From Bradyrhizobium lablabi (GTDB lineage Bacteria; Pseudomonadota; Alphaproteobacteria; Rhizobiales; Xanthobacteraceae), in contig NZ_LLYB01000109.1 of assembly GCF_001440475.1 (NCBI RefSeq), positions 66,653 through 114,948 on the forward strand: 48,296 nucleotides of DNA. Direction: 5' to 3'. The notes beneath the pieces were generated by a model that saw only the letters and a list, made by a program, of their open reading frames with translations, searched no databases and was not told the DNA's origin. Shown in pieces: positions 1 through 7,539 of this stretch. The stretch's first letter is position 1. Each line of letters starts with the position of its first letter. The translations under genes were made by a program, and so were the position numbers.

Positions 1-605
1 GCAGGCGCCGGCGCGGGGGTCGCCGCCGCCGTCTGCCGCGGAATGATCAGCTGCTGGCCGGGCGACAGCACGCGCGGGCCCTTGTAGCCATTGGCCTGCA
101 GGATCGCCGCAGCCGAAACATTGTAGCGCTTCGCCAGAAGGTCGAGCGTGTCGCTGGTGCCGACGATGATCGTCGTGCCACCCTGCGCCGCGGCCGGACG
201 GGCGGCCGCGACCGAGCGCGGCGGCACCGTGGCAGTGGTCTCGATCGGCGGATTGGAGGGCGGTGCATAAGACGAAACCCCGCGGCCTCCTCCCGACACG
301 CCGCTCGGGCTCGCCGGATAAGCGTGCGGTGCAGCGACGGCGGGCGGCGGCAAGGCCTGGGACTGGAATTGCGGAGCGGTCTGGGCTGGCGGCCGGGAAT
401 ATTGCGGCAGCTCGCGGCGTTCGGCCGCGGGCGCGCGGACCGAACCGGTCTCTTCGGGCTGGGAGGCAAAGGGGTTGGAGAACGAGCTATCGGAAAAGCG
501 CGTCTGCATATCGGCGCTGCAGCCGACAAAGCCAACCGACATCAGCGTCAGCACCGCGGCCTGCGGCAGCCGACGCGAGCGAAGCAACTCGGTGAGACGG
601 GACAT
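1..605 (-). CDS. LysM-domain lipoprotein, probable M23 (NlpD/DipM-like) envelope peptidase, truncated by window edge
   Basis: The frame is open from an ATG at 605 to the window edge (201 residues seen, C-terminus missing). The N-terminus is a lipoprotein signal: a hydrophobic stretch ending in a lipobox V-G-C at about residues 27-29. A long Pro/Ala/Ser-rich linker follows. A LysM peptidoglycan-binding module sits at about residues 142-190 (I-I-V-G-T-S-D-T-L, then Y-N-V-S, A-N-G-Y, P-G-Q-Q-L-I-I-P). In this family an M23 metallopeptidase or degenerate amidase-activator domain normally follows; that part is outside the window, so it is inferred. Position directly downstream of pcm matches the usual surE-pcm-nlpD order. 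No strong Shine-Dalgarno is visible. Confidence 0.85.
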   Translation of the reverse strand, partial: MSRLTELLRSRRLPQAAVLTLMSVGFVGCSADMQTRFSDSSFSNPFASQPEETGSVRAPAAERRELPQYSRPPAQTAPQFQSQALPPPAVAAPHAYPASPSGVSGGGRGVSSYAPPSNPPIETTATVPPRSVAAARPAAAQGGTTIIVGTSDTLDLLAKRYNVSAAAILQANGYKGPRVLSPGQQLIIPRQTAAATPAPAP

Positions 606-613
606 GGTTACTC

Positions 614-658
614 ACTCGTACGCAACAAAATACTGTTTTGAGTAAACACGTACCGAGT
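614..658. promoter_or_regulatory. Nested inverted repeat in the leader of the LysM lipoprotein gene
   Basis: A perfect small dyad CAAAA-N5-TTTTG (626-640) lies inside a wider imperfect dyad pairing ACTCGTAC (614-621) with GTACCGAGT (650-658). It occupies most of the 109-base gap between pcm and the lipoprotein start, just upstream of the ATG. It could be a leader stem-loop or a regulator site; the sequence does not decide which. Confidence 0.35.
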
Positions 659-714
659 AAATAACCGCTTAACCCTTGGAATAAGATGTTGGCGGGAACC
701 GCCAATCCGGGATT

Positions 715-1359
715 TTACAGCTCGCGGGCTATTCCCGGCAGGGCCGGGACGAAGCGGACATCGACCAATTCCTTGCGCTCGAAACCGCTCTCCGTCCGGG
801 TCATCCGGACCAGCGTCTGGGTGCCGTGATGGGGCCCGACCGGGGCGATCAGGATGCCGCCCGGCACCAGCCGCTCCAGCAGCTTTTCGGGAATCTGCTC
901 CATCGCTGCCGTCACGATGATGCGGTCGAAGTCACCGGCGCCCGCTGGAATGTCAAAACCGTCGCCGAGCATCACCTCGATATTGAAATAGCCGAGCGCC
1001 TCGAGCCGATCGCGCGCCGAGTCCGCCAACGTCCGGTAGCGCTCGATGGTCAGGACATGCGTGCACAGCCGCGACAGCACCGCGGCCTGGTAGCCGGAGC
1101 CGGTACCGATCTCGAGCACCTTGTGGTCCTTCTGCAGCTTCAACTGCTCGGTCATGTAGGCGACCACGAAGGGCTGGCTGATGGTCTGCCCGCAGGCAAT
1201 GCCGAGCGCGCTGTCGCGGTAGGCATGACCGCGATCGCCCGCCGTCACGAAAGCCTCGCGGGGCACCGCCTCCATGGTCCGCAGCACCGCCTGGTCGCTG
1301 ATCCCCCGCCGCCGCAGGGTGAGCTGAAACATCATCTTCTCGGGCGGTTCTTGCGACAT
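715..1359 (-). CDS. pcm: protein-L-isoaspartate(D-aspartate) O-methyltransferase
   Basis: This enzyme methylates L-isoaspartyl residues in aged proteins with S-adenosylmethionine, the first step of their repair. The family-specific block G-Q-T-I-S-Q-P-F-V-V-A lies at residues 57-67. SAM motif I L-E-I-G-T-G-S-G-Y is at 82-90, and the C-terminal V-R-F-V-P-A block is present. The ATG at 1359 gives 214 residues, the normal length. The frame also opens at a TTG at 1389, adding ten residues, but that start has no ribosome site. Usually surE lies immediately upstream; here surE is also upstream but separated by an oppositely oriented regulator and a repeat. Confidence 0.95.
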   Translation of the reverse strand: MSQEPPEKMMFQLTLRRRGISDQAVLRTMEAVPREAFVTAGDRGHAYRDSALGIACGQTISQPFVVAYMTEQLKLQKDHKVLEIGTGSGYQAAVLSRLCTHVLTIERYRTLADSARDRLEALGYFNIEVMLGDGFDIPAGAGDFDRIIVTAAMEQIPEKLLERLVPGGILIAPVGPHHGTQTLVRMTRTESGFERKELVDVRFVPALPGIAREL

Positions 1360-1605
1360 TGCGGTCTCGTGGCGGGACTCAGCCGCCAATCCAATGCATC
1401 AGCCACGCCGAGATGTAATAGCGTCCGCGCATTTAAGGAACGATTTCCTCAAGATTGTGGTTCCGGCTCAGGAACCGGTGGTCGCGTCCCGGCGTTAGGG
1501 GGACGGAAAATCCCTCGCGAGAAACGGGATTCGCCGTCTATGTCGACATTGCAACATATGACGTTTTTTGCGAACCTTGACACTCGGAAGGGCAAGGAAT
1601 CCATC

Positions 1606-1983
1606 ATGGTAGCGACACGGCCGGCGGGCTGTTCTGTTTTCCTCGTCGAGGACGAGGTCATGATCCGGATGATGGTCGCTGATATGCTGGAAGAGCTCGG
1701 CCACAGCGTCGCGGCCGAGGCCGGCGAAATCGGCGAAGCGGTCAAGCTGGTGCAAACGACTGAATTTGATCTCGCGATTCTCGACGTCAACGTCAACGGG
1801 AAGGTGATCACGCCAGTGGCCGAGCTGATCACTGCGCGCAACCGCCCCTTCATCTTTGCAACCGGCTACGGCTCCTCCGGCCTGCCCCAGGAATATCGAG
1901 ACCGCCCCGCGCTGCAGAAGCCTTTCCAACTGGAAACGCTGGCTCAGGTGATCAGTGCGACGATGAAGAGCGCGCCGGTTTAG
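1606..1983 (+). CDS. single-domain response regulator (receiver only)
   Basis: The gene encodes a 125-residue protein that is a lone CheY-like receiver. The acidic pair is in F-L-V-E-D-E (about residues 12-17), the phospho-acceptor Asp in L-A-I-L-D-V-N (about 60), the switch Thr in F-A-T-G-Y, and the conserved Lys in L-Q-K-P-F. The frame is open far upstream (to about 826), but that part lies antisense to pcm. The ATG at 1606 is preceded by AAGG-type ribosome-site sequence at 1588-1599, and homology to receivers begins there. No kinase gene is adjacent, so the partner is unknown. It is the only plus-strand gene in the left block and splits surE from pcm. Confidence 0.88.
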   Translation: MVATRPAGCSVFLVEDEVMIRMMVADMLEELGHSVAAEAGEIGEAVKLVQTTEFDLAILDVNVNGKVITPVAELITARNRPFIFATGYGSSGLPQEYRDRPALQKPFQLETLAQVISATMKSAPV

Positions 1984-1992
1984 CCGCGATAA

Positions 1993-2081
1993 GTAGCCCG
2001 GATGGAGCGAAGCGTAATCCGGGATCGGTGAGCCAACCTGCGAGAGCTTCCCCGGATTTCGCTTCGCTCCGTCCGGGCTAC
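1993..2081. repeat. Dispersed inverted repeat (GTAGCCCGGATGGAGCGAAG type)
   Basis: Left arm 1993-2023 and right arm 2050-2081 are near-perfect reverse complements (two or three mismatches over about 31 bases) separated by about 26 bases. Each arm begins or ends with GTAGCCCGGA. It sits between the convergent ends of the response regulator and surE, where it could act as a bidirectional terminator. I recall this element as dispersed in Bradyrhizobium-type genomes; that is memory, not a search. Confidence 0.85.
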
Positions 2082-2086
2082 AGGCA

Positions 2087-2854
2087 TCACTTCAACGTCG
2101 TCACCAGCTCTTCCGAAAACGCTTCATCGGTGCGGTCCAGCCGCAGCGGTGTGACCGAGACGTAGCGCGCAGCAAGCGCCGCCAGATCGGTGCCCTCGGC
2201 CGGCGTATCCATCATCGCCGCGCGCTCGAAACCGATCCAGAAATAGGGATTGCCGCGGCCGTCGTGCCGCTTGTCGACTTTCAGGAAGCCGAGATTGCGC
2301 TTGCCCTGCCGCGTCACACGGATGCCCTTGACCTGGTCGGGCGTGCAGGCAGGAAAGTTGACGTTGATCACGGTGTTCTTCGGCACGCCCGCATCGATCA
2401 CCTTGCGAATAATGTCAGGGCCGAATTTCAGTGCGGTTTCCCACAACGGCGCGTGACGGGTCTCGATGGAAAACTCCTGGCTCAGTGCAAACGACGGAAA
2501 GCCCAGAATCGTGCCCTCGAGCGCTCCCGCGATCGTACCGGAATAGACAACGTCTTCCGCGACGTTGCGGCCCCTGTTAACGCCAGACAGCACGAGATCG
2601 GGCATCTTCTCGCCGAGGATGTGGCGCGAGCCCATGATCACGCAATCGGTCGGCGTGCCGCGCACCGCGAAATGACGCGGACCGACTTCGCGCAGGCGCA
2701 ATGGATCGTTCAGCGACAGCGAATGCGAGACGCCGGACTGATCGAGCTCGGGCGCCACGATCCAGACATCGTCGGATAGCGCGCGGGCGATCTCCTCGAC
2801 GATCTTCAGGCCCGGCGCATGAATGCCGTCGTCATTGGTGCAGAGAATTCGCAT
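2087..2854 (-). CDS. surE: 5'/3'-nucleotidase SurE
   Basis: SurE is a divalent-metal-dependent phosphatase that removes phosphate from nucleoside monophosphates and is classically linked to stationary-phase survival together with Pcm. The N-terminal metal site N-D-D-G is at residues 7-10 and Ser40 follows in D-Q-S-G. The S-G-V-N-R-G segment at 90-95 carries the fourth ligand Asn93. The Y-S-G-T-I-A-G-A-L-E-G signature is at 104-114. The length of 255 residues is normal. It follows serS and a small unknown gene on the same strand, with a 96-base gap upstream. Confidence 0.96.
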   Translation of the reverse strand: MRILCTNDDGIHAPGLKIVEEIARALSDDVWIVAPELDQSGVSHSLSLNDPLRLREVGPRHFAVRGTPTDCVIMGSRHILGEKMPDLVLSGVNRGRNVAEDVVYSGTIAGALEGTILGFPSFALSQEFSIETRHAPLWETALKFGPDIIRKVIDAGVPKNTVINVNFPACTPDQVKGIRVTRQGKRNLGFLKVDKRHDGRGNPYFWIGFERAAMMDTPAEGTDLAALAARYVSVTPLRLDRTDEAFSEELVTTLK

Positions 2855-2950
2855 CCGTCAAAATGCCTTTTGGTTCAGATCGAGGCGGGCTTTTGCCTTT
2901 GGACGTCGTCTTATCCGGCTATCGCAGCTGAGGCAAACCGGCCCGATTCC

Positions 2951-3418
2951 TCATGTTTTCTTTATCCAGACCCGCCATGGGCGCGCGAATCTGGCGCCGC
3001 CATCGATTTTCATCTGCAGATCCGGCGATGCCTGTTGCGCCAATTCGATGGGCGGAGACGGCGGCATCGCAGCCGCTGGCGACGCCGGCGCCGCTTGCGG
3101 AGGCTCAGTGGCAGCCGGGAGCTCCAGTTTCGGTGGCGGAGATGGTGCGACGAGGTCGACCGCCGGCACTGCCATAGCTACCGGCTCCGATCCCGCCTCC
3201 GGCAGCTTGTGCCGCGTCCGCGCAACCGCCAGCCCCTTATCGAAATCGGCTACATTGAGCCACTCCTTGGCCCGCATCCGATCGATCAGATCATCGTCCC
3301 ACAGGCTGATTACTTCTATATCGAAGGCGCCTTGCAGCCGCTGGTCGATCAACTGCATCCCGTGGCCGGTTACAGCCCATTGCCTCCCGATCCAAAGGAT
3401 GTCGCGATGCAGGGCCAT
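2951..3418 (-). CDS. Unknown protein with Pro/Ala-rich C-terminal half
   Basis: The predicted protein has 155 residues and I do not recognise a named family. The first about 85 residues look folded (W-I-G-R-Q-W-A-V-T-G-H-G-M-Q, I-S-L-W-D-D-D-L, then a basic stretch). The rest is dominated by Pro, Ala and Ser, and the tail is basic. There is no signal peptide or membrane segment. The start lies only 12 bases after the serS stop, with AAGG in the gap as a ribosome site, so translation is probably coupled to serS; surE follows after 96 bases. The tight spacing and shared strand are the main support that this is a real gene. Confidence 0.68.
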   Translation of the reverse strand: MALHRDILWIGRQWAVTGHGMQLIDQRLQGAFDIEVISLWDDDLIDRMRAKEWLNVADFDKGLAVARTRHKLPEAGSEPVAMAVPAVDLVAPSPPPKLELPAATEPPQAAPASPAAAMPPSPPIELAQQASPDLQMKIDGGARFARPWRVWIKKT

Positions 3419-3430
3419 TCGTGCCTTGTG

Positions 3431-4762
3431 CTATTTGTCCCGCTCGATGGCTTTGAGCCCGCCCATATAGGGCTGCAGCACAGCGGGCACCGCGATGGAG
3501 CCGTCTTCCTGCTGATAGGTTTCCATCACCGCGATCAGCGCGCGGCCGACCGCGGTGCCGGAGCCGTTCAGCGTGTGCACGAAGCGCGGCTTGCCATCGG
3601 GCCCGCGCGAACGCGCGTCCATGCGCCGCGCCTGGAAATCGCCGCACACCGAGCAGCTCGAAATTTCCCGGAAGGCACCGCCCTCGCCCTGCCCGGGCAT
3701 CCAGACCTCGATGTCGTAGGTCTTCTGCGCTGAAAATCCCATGTCGCCGGAGCACAGTGTCATCACGCGGTAATGCAGGTCGAGCTTTTGCAATACCTGC
3801 TCGGCACACGAAAGCATCCGTTCATGCTCATCGCGGCTGGTCTCCGGCGTCGCGATCGACACCAGTTCGACTTTTGTAAATTGATGCTGTCGGATCATGC
3901 CGCGGGTATCGCGCCCGGCAGCCCCCGCTTCAGCGCGGAAGCATGGCGTCAGCGCGGTCAGCCGCATCGGCAGCTCTTTTTCGTCGACGATGGATTCACG
4001 GACGAGGTTGGTCAGCGAGACTTCGGCGGTCGGAATGAGACCGAGACGTTCGGTCTTCAATCGTTCGTCGGGAGCCACGAGCAGTTCGCCCTTGATGGCC
4101 CAGAACTGGTCATCTTCGAACTTCGGCAATTGTCCGGTGCCGAACATGACGTCGTTGCGCACCAGCAGCGGCGGATTCACCTCGGTGTAGCCGTGCTCGT
4201 TGGTGTGGAGATCGAGCATGAACTGGCCGATCGCGCGCTCCAGCCGCGCCAGGCCCTTCTTCAGAACGACGAAGCGCGCGCCGGACAATTTCGCGGCGGC
4301 CTCGAAATCCATGTAGCCGAGCGCGCCACCGAGATCGTCATGCGGCTTCGGCGTGAAGGCGTAGTTGCGGATCTTGCCGTAGAGGTGGCGCTGCACATTG
4401 CCGTGCTCGTCTGCGCCCTCGGGCACGTCGTCGAGCGGCAAGTTCGGAATCGCGGCAAGCTCCTTCGCCAGCTCCTCATCCGCCGTTTTCGCAGCCAGTT
4501 CGAGCTCCGGCATCGTGGTCTTGAGCTCGGCGACCTCGGCCATCAGCTTGCCGGCGCGCGCGTCATCCTTGGCTTTCTTCGCCTCGCCGATTTCCTTCGA
4601 AGCCGCATTGCGCCGCGCCTGCGCCTGCTCGGACGCCAGGATGGCGGCGCGGCGCTTCTCGTCGATCGCAAGCAGCGAAGCCGACAGCGGCGCCAGTCCC
4701 CGGCGCTTCAGTCCGGCGTCGAAGGCTTGCGGGTTGTCGCGGATCGATTTGATGTCGTGCAT
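3431..4762 (-). CDS. serS: seryl-tRNA synthetase
   Basis: SerS is the class II aminoacyl-tRNA synthetase that charges tRNA-Ser and tRNA-Sec in the cytoplasm. The N-terminal tRNA-binding coiled coil (about residues 30-105) is rich in Ala, Glu and Lys. Class II motif 2 is visible in P-C-F-R-A-E-A-G-A-A-G-R-D-T-R-G, and motif 3 in L-N-G-S-G-T-A-V-G-R. Length is 443 residues, against about 425-430 in enterobacteria. It lies downstream of tatC, separated by 174 bases containing a short repeat, and heads a probable serS-unknown-surE unit. Confidence 0.98.
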   Translation of the reverse strand: MHDIKSIRDNPQAFDAGLKRRGLAPLSASLLAIDEKRRAAILASEQAQARRNAASKEIGEAKKAKDDARAGKLMAEVAELKTTMPELELAAKTADEELAKELAAIPNLPLDDVPEGADEHGNVQRHLYGKIRNYAFTPKPHDDLGGALGYMDFEAAAKLSGARFVVLKKGLARLERAIGQFMLDLHTNEHGYTEVNPPLLVRNDVMFGTGQLPKFEDDQFWAIKGELLVAPDERLKTERLGLIPTAEVSLTNLVRESIVDEKELPMRLTALTPCFRAEAGAAGRDTRGMIRQHQFTKVELVSIATPETSRDEHERMLSCAEQVLQKLDLHYRVMTLCSGDMGFSAQKTYDIEVWMPGQGEGGAFREISSCSVCGDFQARRMDARSRGPDGKPRFVHTLNGSGTAVGRALIAVMETYQQEDGSIAVPAVLQPYMGGLKAIERDK

Positions 4763-4854
4763 TGCTCACTTCCCGTCATGGCCGGGCAAAAGCGCGAAGC
4801 GCATCTTCACCCCAGAATCCCGGCCATCCACGTCTTTGCTGCGTTAGACCAAGT

Positions 4855-4888
4855 CGTGGATGCCCGGGTCAAGCCCGGGCATGACGAA
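4855..4888. repeat. Short dispersed inverted repeat (ATGCCCGGG-CCCGGGCAT)
   Basis: A perfect dyad pairs ATGCCCGGG (4860-4868) with CCCGGGCAT (4874-4882) across a 5-base loop, inside a longer motif that continues into GACGA. It lies between tatC and serS and could form a strong hairpin at the end of the tat transcript. It resembles a common intergenic element of Bradyrhizobium-type genomes (recalled, not searched). Confidence 0.75.
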
Positions 4889-4936
4889 TCATGGGCAGCA
4901 CGGCGCGATGATAGGGAAAAATGCAGCCCTAAGGCC

Positions 4937-5758
4937 CTATTCCGCCGGATTGACTTCCGGAGGCGGGCTGGCGGGTGGTGCGCCTGACGCGGCCTGCGCG
5001 GCAGCGGCCTTCTTTTCCACCATGCGGACCGCAATGATCGCGCCCTCGTAGAGCGCCAGCAGCGGGATCGCGAGCGAGGCCTGGCTGATGACGTCGGGCG
5101 GCGTCAGCACGGCGGCGATCACGAAGGCGATCACGATGAAATAGCGCCGCTTCTCGCGCAGCATCTGGGAGGTGACGATGCCGATCCGCCCCAGCAAGGT
5201 CAGGATCACCGGCAACTGGAACGCGACGCCGAAGGCGAAGATCAGCGACATCATCAGCGACAGATATTCGCCGACCTTGGGCAGCAACTGGATCTGCGCG
5301 CTCTCCTCGCCGCCCATCTGTTGCATACCGAGCGAGAACCGCACCAGCATCGGCAGCACCACGAAATAGACCAGCAGTGAGCCGAGCACGAAGAAGAACG
5401 GGGTTGCGATCAGGTACGGCAGGAACGCGCCGCGCTCGTGCTTGTAGAGGCCGGGCGCCACGAATTTATAGATCTGCGTCGCCACGATCGGGAACGAGAT
5501 GAAGGCGGCGCCGAACAGCGCGAGCTTCAACTGCGTGAGGAAATATTCCAAGAGCGCGGTGTAGATGAATTTGGAATTCTCGGCGCCCGCGACCCAGACG
5601 AACGGCCAGACCAGCACGTTGTAGATCTGCTTGGCGAAGAAGAAGCAGAAGATGAACGCAATGCCGAAGCCGAGCAGCGCCTTGATCAGCCGCGAGCGCA
5701 GCTCGATCAGGTGATCCATCAAGGGGGCCTTGCTGGCCTCGATGTCTTCGATGGTCAT
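4937..5758 (-). CDS. tatC: Sec-independent protein translocase TatC
   Basis: TatC is the six-helix core of the twin-arginine translocase and recognises RR signal peptides of folded substrates at the inner membrane. Residues 13-24 hold the conserved D-H-L-I-E-L-R-S-R-L. Several long hydrophobic helices follow, with F-V-A-P-G-L-Y-K-H-E-R in the first cytoplasmic loop and L-T-P-P-D near the fifth helix. The tail is Ala/Pro-rich; total length is 273 residues. The start codon overlaps the tatB stop by 4 bases (ATGA), so translation is coupled. Confidence 0.97.
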   Translation of the reverse strand: MTIEDIEASKAPLMDHLIELRSRLIKALLGFGIAFIFCFFFAKQIYNVLVWPFVWVAGAENSKFIYTALLEYFLTQLKLALFGAAFISFPIVATQIYKFVAPGLYKHERGAFLPYLIATPFFFVLGSLLVYFVVLPMLVRFSLGMQQMGGEESAQIQLLPKVGEYLSLMMSLIFAFGVAFQLPVILTLLGRIGIVTSQMLREKRRYFIVIAFVIAAVLTPPDVISQASLAIPLLALYEGAIIAVRMVEKKAAAAQAASGAPPASPPPEVNPAE

Positions 5759-6273
5759 GACGCTTTGGCGTCCTTGAGAATGTCGGGCGCCGGCGGCGCA
5801 ACGTCCTGCGGCGTGGGCTGAACTTCACGCGTGATTGCCAGCGGCTCGGATACGGCCGCATGCGCCTCCGCCTCGACGAAGGTCTCTGGCGTCGGCGCGG
5901 CCGGTGTCGTCGGGGTAACGGGTTCGCTGATCGCGCCTGCCACCTGCGCGTCGTTGGCTGGGGCGGCAGCCGGCTTGTCGATGTCGCCGATCTGCAGGGC
6001 GTCGTTGACGTCCTTTTGCAGCGAGGTCATGACGTTGGCCGGGGAAAGCGCGGTTGCGGTTTCCTTGACCTCGTCAAAGCTCTTCTTGAGGTCGGCCATT
6101 TCGGCCTCGCGCATGGCTTCCTGGAACTGGCCCTGGAATTCGGACGCCATCTTGCGCGCCTTGCCCATCCATTGCCCGACCATGCGCAGCACGCCCGGCA
6201 GCTCTTTCGGGCCGATGGCAATCAGCGCGACAACCGCGATGACAACCAGTTCACTCCACCCGATGTCGAACAT
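5755..6273 (-). CDS. tatB: Sec-independent protein translocase TatB
   Basis: TatB forms the substrate receptor with TatC. The N-terminal membrane helix begins M-F-D-I-G-W-S-E-L, with the conserved Glu8, and ends at the G-P hinge at about residue 21. An amphipathic helix and a long acidic, Pro/Ala-rich C-terminal tail follow, giving 172 residues. The frame extends 12 codons upstream, but the family start M-F-D-I-G at 6273 is clearly right. Order tatA-tatB-tatC is standard. Confidence 0.96.
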   Translation of the reverse strand: MFDIGWSELVVIAVVALIAIGPKELPGVLRMVGQWMGKARKMASEFQGQFQEAMREAEMADLKKSFDEVKETATALSPANVMTSLQKDVNDALQIGDIDKPAAAPANDAQVAGAISEPVTPTTPAAPTPETFVEAEAHAAVSEPLAITREVQPTPQDVAPPAPDILKDAKAS

Positions 6274-6378
6274 GAATTCTTCCGCTCGCGCGAGACGTCC
6301 GCGCCCCAATCCATCATAGCCAAGATTTGGAGCCGCCCGCGCCTTTTCTCAACCGGCGCCAATCTCAAGATGCCCGGT

Positions 6379-6621
6379 TCAGACAGCCTTGCTGCCGACA
6401 TCCGTGCGTGCCGCCGTCGGCGCCGGCGTCGCATTGTGATCGATGGTTTTCACCGGTTCAGCGGGCTTTTCGGCTTCCTTGGTGTCGTCCTGCATGCCCT
6501 TCTTGAAGGCCTTGATGCCCTGCGCGACATCGCCCATCAAGTCCGAAATCTTGCCGCGCCCGAACAGCAGCAGGACCACTGCGATCACGACGATCCAGTG
6601 CCAAATGCTAAGCGAACCCAT
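6379..6621 (-). CDS. tatA: Sec-independent protein translocase TatA
   Basis: TatA oligomers form the protein-conducting element of the Tat system. One N-terminal membrane helix (about residues 6-20, V-V-I-A-V-V-L-L-L-F-G) is followed by the conserved F-G hinge, an amphipathic helix with A-F-K-K-G, and a charged tail. ATG at 6621 is chosen because a GGAGG ribosome site lies 8 bases upstream; the earlier in-frame ATG at 6636 overlaps that site. This gives 80 residues. A hairpin followed by five Ts precedes the gene. Confidence 0.95.
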   Translation of the reverse strand: MGSLSIWHWIVVIAVVLLLFGRGKISDLMGDVAQGIKAFKKGMQDDTKEAEKPAEPVKTIDHNATPAPTAARTDVGSKAV

Positions 6622-6635
6622 CCTGCAACCCTCCA

Positions 6636-6659
6636 AAAAGAGACGGCCGGCTTCCGGCC
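6636..6659 (-). terminator. Hairpin plus T-run between scpB and tatA
   Basis: Read on the minus strand, a perfect GGCCGG-AAG-CCGGCC hairpin (6645-6659) is followed by GTCTCTTTTT, which runs into the tatA ribosome site. It looks like a weak intrinsic terminator or attenuator separating the scpAB transcript from tatABC. The stem is only six G-C pairs, so read-through is likely. Confidence 0.4.
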
Positions 6660-6768
6660 AAGCTTTGGCGGAAGGTAGGCCCGAGAGGTGTCAAAAACAA
6701 GGACCCCTGCCGCGGCAAATCGCTGTCGCGGCTACGTAATATTGCTATTGTTAACCCGGCCTGAGGGA

Positions 6769-7521
6769 CTAACCAGCCGAGCCTTCGGAACCGGCTCCGC
6801 CGCCCTCTTCCGGCTCGGCAGCCGGCGCCAGCAGCAGTTCCAGATTGTCTCCAGCCTCCAGCGGGTCCTCGTCCTCACGCAGCGCCACGTCGTCCGACGG
6901 CGTCGGAACGCTGAAGCCGGAAGGCAGCCGCGAATCCAGCAGTCCCGTGCCCTTCAGCTCTTCCAGGCCCGGCAAATCTCCCAGCGCCTCCAGGCTGAAC
7001 TGCGAGAGGAACGCCTCTGTGGTGCCGAAGGTCAGCGGCCGGCCCGGCGTCTTGCGACGGCCGCGGGGCCGGATCCAGCCGGTTTCGAGCAGCACATCCA
7101 ACGTTCCCTTGGATGTGATCACGCCGCGGATCTCCTCGATCTCGGCGCGCGTCACGGGCTGGTGATAGGCGATGATCGCGAGCACCTCGATCGCCGCCCG
7201 CGACAGGCGCCGCGTCTCCGTGCTTTCGCGCGTCATCAGCCACGACAGATCGCCGGCGGTACGGAACGTCCACTTGTTCGCCACGCGAACCAGATTGACG
7301 CCGCGCGGGGCATATTCCGCCTGCAGCTGCGCCAGCGCCGCCTTGACGTCGACGCCATCGGGCATGCGCTTGGCTAAGGCGGCCTGATCGATCGGCTCGG
7401 CAGAGGCAAACAGCAACGCTTCGAGCAGCCGCAATTCCTCTGGCCGCGCGGCCTGATCGGTATTCTGGTCGATGGGATGATCCTCGGCATCTTCCATGCG
7501 TTTTTCCGCCAGGCTTGCCAT
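6769..7521 (-). CDS. scpB: segregation and condensation protein B
   Basis: ScpB dimers bind ScpA and the Smc ATPase to condense and segregate chromosomes. The 250-residue product contains the two winged-helix modules of the family: L-E-A-L-L-F-A-S-A-E-P near the N-terminus, then a central A-I-E-V-L-A-I-I-A-Y-H-Q-P-V-T-R-A-E-I-E segment and T-T-E-A-F-L. The C-terminus is acidic and disordered-looking. ATG at 7521 has a GGAAGGAGA ribosome site upstream; the GTG at 7539 does not. It follows scpA after 18 bases. Confidence 0.95.
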   Translation of the reverse strand: MASLAEKRMEDAEDHPIDQNTDQAARPEELRLLEALLFASAEPIDQAALAKRMPDGVDVKAALAQLQAEYAPRGVNLVRVANKWTFRTAGDLSWLMTRESTETRRLSRAAIEVLAIIAYHQPVTRAEIEEIRGVITSKGTLDVLLETGWIRPRGRRKTPGRPLTFGTTEAFLSQFSLEALGDLPGLEELKGTGLLDSRLPSGFSVPTPSDDVALREDEDPLEAGDNLELLLAPAAEPEEGGGAGSEGSAG

Positions 7522-7539
7522 GGCTAGGTCTCCTTCCAC

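Noticed and set aside
826..1605. Long in-frame upstream extension of the response regulator (385-codon frame)
   Set aside because: It lies antisense to pcm, has no receiver homology, and the ATG at 1606 has its own ribosome site.
3773..4987. 404-codon plus-strand frame opposite serS
   Set aside because: Its composition (Arg, Gln, His, Leu-rich) is that of an antisense shadow in high-GC DNA, and serS is unmistakable on the other strand.
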